NCBI RefSeq assembly: GCF_003946025.1
Contig: NZ_RHNR01000033.1
Location: 1-34,124, forward strand
Length of the DNA: 34,124 bases
Reading direction: 5' to 3'
From: Lacticaseibacillus songhuajiangensis
Lineage (GTDB): Bacteria > Bacillota > Bacilli > Lactobacillales > Lactobacillaceae
A program made the position numbers and the translations under genes. How positions within the stretch are numbered: the stretch's first letter is position 1; each line of letters opens with the position of its first letter. Shown in pieces: positions 32,396 to 34,124 of this stretch. The notes beneath the pieces were generated by a model, which did no database searches, had not been told where the DNA came from, and worked only from the letters and a program-made list of their open reading frames with translations.

Positions 32396-32468
32396 TACTG
32401 TACGTGTTTCTAGGTGTTAAATTATATGGTGTCATGAAAATTAGCGGTTTAGGATACCCGAAATATCT

Positions 32469-32476
32469 TGTATAAT
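32469..32476 (+). promoter_or_regulatory. Extended -10 promoter of marR gene
   Basis: TGTATAAT (32469-32476) is a perfect -10 box with an extended TG; the -35 region is weak. The following leader of about 90 nt holds GGCA-AAAG-TGCC and an AAAGGAGGG (32508-32516) without a good start codon behind it. Confidence 0.55.
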
Positions 32477-32570
32477 GACGGTGGCAAAAGTGCCGACTTC
32501 AACTAAAGGAGGGTTGCGAATAGGAAACGGAAAGATAATACCGATTCGGTAGTTTGGAGATGTGTGTAGG

Positions 32571-33041
32571 ATGGATGTTATGAACCCAGAGACGGTACGC
32601 TTACGTGCCGTGGACGAAGCAATTATCGATAAATTTACTACGCTGAGTGTGCGCATGGCGGAAGTGAATGACCGCGTGCAACTCAGCAAGACCATGTCAA
32701 CAGTCACTAAGGGTCAGGGCCGCGTCCTCAGCGTCGTTGCCCTGCACCCGCAGATTACCCAGAAAGAGCTCGTTGACCTGCTGCACATTCGGGCAGCTTC
32801 AGTATCCGAATTGCTCAGCAAGCTACTGAGTAAAGGTCTAGTGCGGCGGCGCACCAGTCGCCGTGATCGTCGCAAAATGATGATTTCGCTCACGCCAGCA
32901 GGGGAGTGCGAACTAAAACGCTACAAACTGCTCGGCGCGGCCATGCTTGCAGATTTGACAGAAGAAGAACGGGTCCAACTGGACCTCATCATCGGTAAGT
33001 TGATTTCCTCTGTTAAGTTAAGAAGCACGGTGCCAGTATAA
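32571..33041 (+). CDS. MarR family transcriptional regulator
   Basis: A 156-residue winged-helix regulator. TKGQGRVLSVVALHPQITQK followed by ELVDLLHIRAASVSELLSKL is the helix-turn-helix (about residues 46-85), and the wing is LVRRRTSRRDRRKMMISLTPAGE (about 88-110), with the family's D-R-R-x-x-x-x-x-L-T-x-x-G pattern. N- and C-terminal helices form the dimer interface. The start is uncertain: ATG 32571 (with GGAG 11 nt upstream), ATG 32580 and GTG 32562 are all possible. It is followed by its own terminator and then the LysE exporter. Its targets are unknown; it may control itself or the exporter. Confidence 0.88.
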   Translation: MDVMNPETVRLRAVDEAIIDKFTTLSVRMAEVNDRVQLSKTMSTVTKGQGRVLSVVALHPQITQKELVDLLHIRAASVSELLSKLLSKGLVRRRTSRRDRRKMMISLTPAGECELKRYKLLGAAMLADLTEEERVQLDLIIGKLISSVKLRSTVPV

Positions 33042-33080
33042 GCAAAAAAGACCGCATCCGCTTGGTGCGGTCTTTTGCTT
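33041..33080. terminator. Terminator after marR
   Basis: AAAAGACCGCA pairs with TGCGGTCTTTT (about 33046-33076), extended by AGCAAA/TTTGCT. It starts right at the stop codon. Confidence 0.85.
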
Positions 33081-33088
33081 GCTGAAAA

Positions 33089-33117
33089 TTGACACGATTA
33101 GTCAGAATAATTAGAAT
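33089..33117 (+). promoter_or_regulatory. Promoter of the LysE-type exporter
   Basis: TTGACA (33089-33094), 17-nt spacer, TAGAAT (33112-33117): a strong sigma-A promoter. The 5' leader that follows is about 125 nt and contains the stem GTGCGTGTTA/TAACGCAC (about 33179-33212) and a late T-tract (33223-33228), so RNA-level control is possible. Confidence 0.75.
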
Positions 33118-33249
33118 AATATAAGAAAATTAATTCAAAACGTGCGGTAGATACTTTTTCCGCGGGAAGCGCTCGTACGTGCGTGTTAGGTGTGAAGCTG
33201 ATAACGCACAGACGGAGCTTTTTTATTTTGAGGAAGTAGGGAGCGCAGC

Positions 33250-33864
33250 ATGTTAGCAGTTTACTTAAAGGGCCTGCTCATCAGTATTGCCCTCGTGTCC
33301 TCAATCGGGATGCAAAATTTATTCGTCTTCAACAACGCGCTGGGCAACCGGCTGCCGCGAGCCATGCTGTATGCCCTGTTTGTGTGGGCAGCCGACCTAG
33401 TGCTCACCGTGGCGGCATTCTTGGGCCTGGGCACCTTGATTAGTGCCAACGATACCGTGCGCTTAATTGTGATGTTCATTGGCGGCATCATCGTCATTTG
33501 GATCGGGATTGGCACAATTCGCAGTGCGAATGCCAGCACGCTTGGTGGCGCGCAGGCTAGTACCACTAAGCAGGCGCTAACTGGGGCCATCGTCGTGACT
33601 TTTGCCAATCCACAGGCCATTATCGACACCGGCCTGATGCTGGGTGCCATGCGTGGTTCCTTACCGACTGGGGATGTCGCACCGTTCTTGCTCGGTGTTC
33701 TGAGTGCAACGGCAATCTGGTTCTTCGGGATTTCGCTTGTGCTCAGCTTGTTGCGCAGCCGTTTGCCGAAGAAGCTCATGCTGTGGGTCAACATCATTTC
33801 CGGCGTCATTGTGACTGGGTACGGGGTCAGCTTGCTGTACCAGGTTATCCGTGCCGTTGTTTGA
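33250..33864 (+). CDS. LysE/ArgO family amino acid exporter
   Basis: A 204-residue membrane protein with about six segments, the usual LysE size. The N-terminus LKGLLISIALVSSIGMQNLF carries the family pattern with G-x-Q-N-x-F (the LysE/ArgO subgroup), and TFANPQAIIDT has the conserved N-P motif of the fourth segment. This subgroup exports basic amino acids (Lys/Arg). GGAGCG lies 6-7 nt before the ATG. It has its own strong promoter and a long leader. No terminator is seen after the stop codon; structured repeat copy D begins about a dozen bases further on the same strand. Confidence 0.9.
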   Translation: MLAVYLKGLLISIALVSSIGMQNLFVFNNALGNRLPRAMLYALFVWAADLVLTVAAFLGLGTLISANDTVRLIVMFIGGIIVIWIGIGTIRSANASTLGGAQASTTKQALTGAIVVTFANPQAIIDTGLMLGAMRGSLPTGDVAPFLLGVLSATAIWFFGISLVLSLLRSRLPKKLMLWVNIISGVIVTGYGVSLLYQVIRAVV

Positions 33865-33876
33865 CCTTGTCATTGT

Positions 33877-34050
33877 TCGTCAGCGCAAGGATGCGCTTTG
33901 CACTTTAAGCCGTTTTCATACCGCCGCAAGGCGGTGGAGTCGGCAACTCCGGTAGGAGCACGCTTGGGCTTCGCTCCGCGGGAACTGCGTCGGCGGGGAC
34001 CGTTCAGGCCTCCGTTGGAGTCCTTCACTGGCAGAATTGCCGCAAAATTG
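33877..34050 (+). repeat. Structured intergenic repeat, copy D (interrupted by IS)
   Basis: Starts with TCGTCAGCG and contains the ACCGCC-GCAA-GGCGGT hairpin shared with copy B, then the left half of the outer foldback (GTCGGCAACTCCGG, CGCTTGGGC), GGGGACCG and GGCAGAATTGCCGCAA. There the match to copy B stops and the IS150-like sequence begins, so the second half of the element must lie beyond the insertion, outside the window. Confidence 0.8.
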
Positions 34051-34124
34051 TAGTGAACCCCAAAACTTGGACAACAAATCCAAGTTCGGGGGTTTCTATA
34101 TGATCAAATATGATTTAGATTTCA
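34051..34124 (+). mobile_element. IS3-family (IS150-like) insertion sequence, left end, partial
   Basis: The terminal sequence TGAACCCCAAAACTTGGACA (from 34054) is typical of IS150-group ends. It folds into AACCCC plus AACTTGGA pairing with TCCAAGTT plus GGGGTT (34056-34094), a hairpin close to the start of the first transposase gene. The element is cut by the window end. Confidence 0.8.
34100..34124 (+). CDS. IS3-family transposase OrfA, N-terminal fragment
   Basis: Only the first eight codons are visible (MIKYDLDF), which resemble the opening of IS150-type OrfA, a helix-turn-helix protein. The ribosome site lies in or near the GGGGG arm of the terminal hairpin, so translation may be damped when the RNA folds. 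Cut by the window end. Confidence 0.65.

Noticed and set aside
33118..33249. Lysine riboswitch before the LysE exporter
   Set aside because: The leader is too short and lacks the five-helix L-box core; only a generic hairpin is seen.
1..34124. CRISPR array, prophage or conjugative module
   Set aside because: No regularly spaced short repeats, cas, phage structural, integrase or mobilisation genes are present.

Overview
The window looks like chromosomal DNA of a fairly high-GC member of the Lactobacillaceae. The evidence is the low-GC-type Firmicutes signals (strong AGGAGG ribosome sites, TTG starts, a T-box, CopY-type and CIRCE-like operators, a parS-like site) together with lactobacillus-type families: EntA-type immunity proteins, a CmpB-type membrane protein, a DXS-like enzyme, a CopB-type ATPase and an IS150-like insertion sequence. 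I cannot name the species. No rRNA, tRNA, CRISPR or prophage genes are seen.

Layout. 1-210: part of a structured repeat (copy A, leftward). 216-2986: operator/promoter, ABC-2 drug/lipid exporter pair and their TetR regulator, closed by a terminator. 2986-3001: a near-perfect parS. 3072-5866: EamA permease and a DXS-like enzyme. 6104-7831 (leftward): unknown 323-aa protein and a histidine phosphatase. 8051-10590: serC-serA behind a serine-rich leader peptide and a chain of alternative RNA hairpins, followed by a large foldback terminator. 10839-11703: two divergent bacteriocin-immunity-like genes. 11891-14902 (leftward): a 1003-aa LtaS-type membrane protein. 15074-15880: CmpB-family membrane protein, then two convergent copies (B and C) of the structured repeat. 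16850-19976: DHA2 drug exporter and a secreted protein. 20196-21952: T-box and brnQ. 22150-26327: TetR divergent from a MacB/FtsX-like ABC pair. 26401-27633 (leftward): DHA3-type exporter. 27841-28666: CIRCE-like operator with a small acidic protein, then a peptide-deformylase-like gene. 28878-29945: a sigma-54 protein lacking its DNA-binding end. 30065-32217 (leftward): CopB copper ATPase with cop operators. 32571-33864: MarR regulator and LysE exporter. 33877-34050: repeat copy D, interrupted by an IS3-family element that runs off the window.

The two most interesting items are RNA-level. (1) The serCA leader has all the parts of ribosome-mediated attenuation: a 21-codon peptide with six Ser codons in an eight-codon stretch, followed by six RNA segments that can pair 1:2, 2:3, 3:4, 4:5 and 5:6, the last being the terminator. 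Stalling on Ser codons should flip the chain to read-through. (2) A family of about 300-nt intergenic elements occurs four times. Each has GCAA-capped hairpins, long foldback stems, and stems whose sequence changes while pairing is kept. They look like a structured RNA or foldback mobile repeat that I do not recognise.

Many genes in the window are exporters controlled by adjacent or divergent regulators. Amino-acid supply is controlled by RNA: serine synthesis by attenuation and branched-chain uptake by a T-box.
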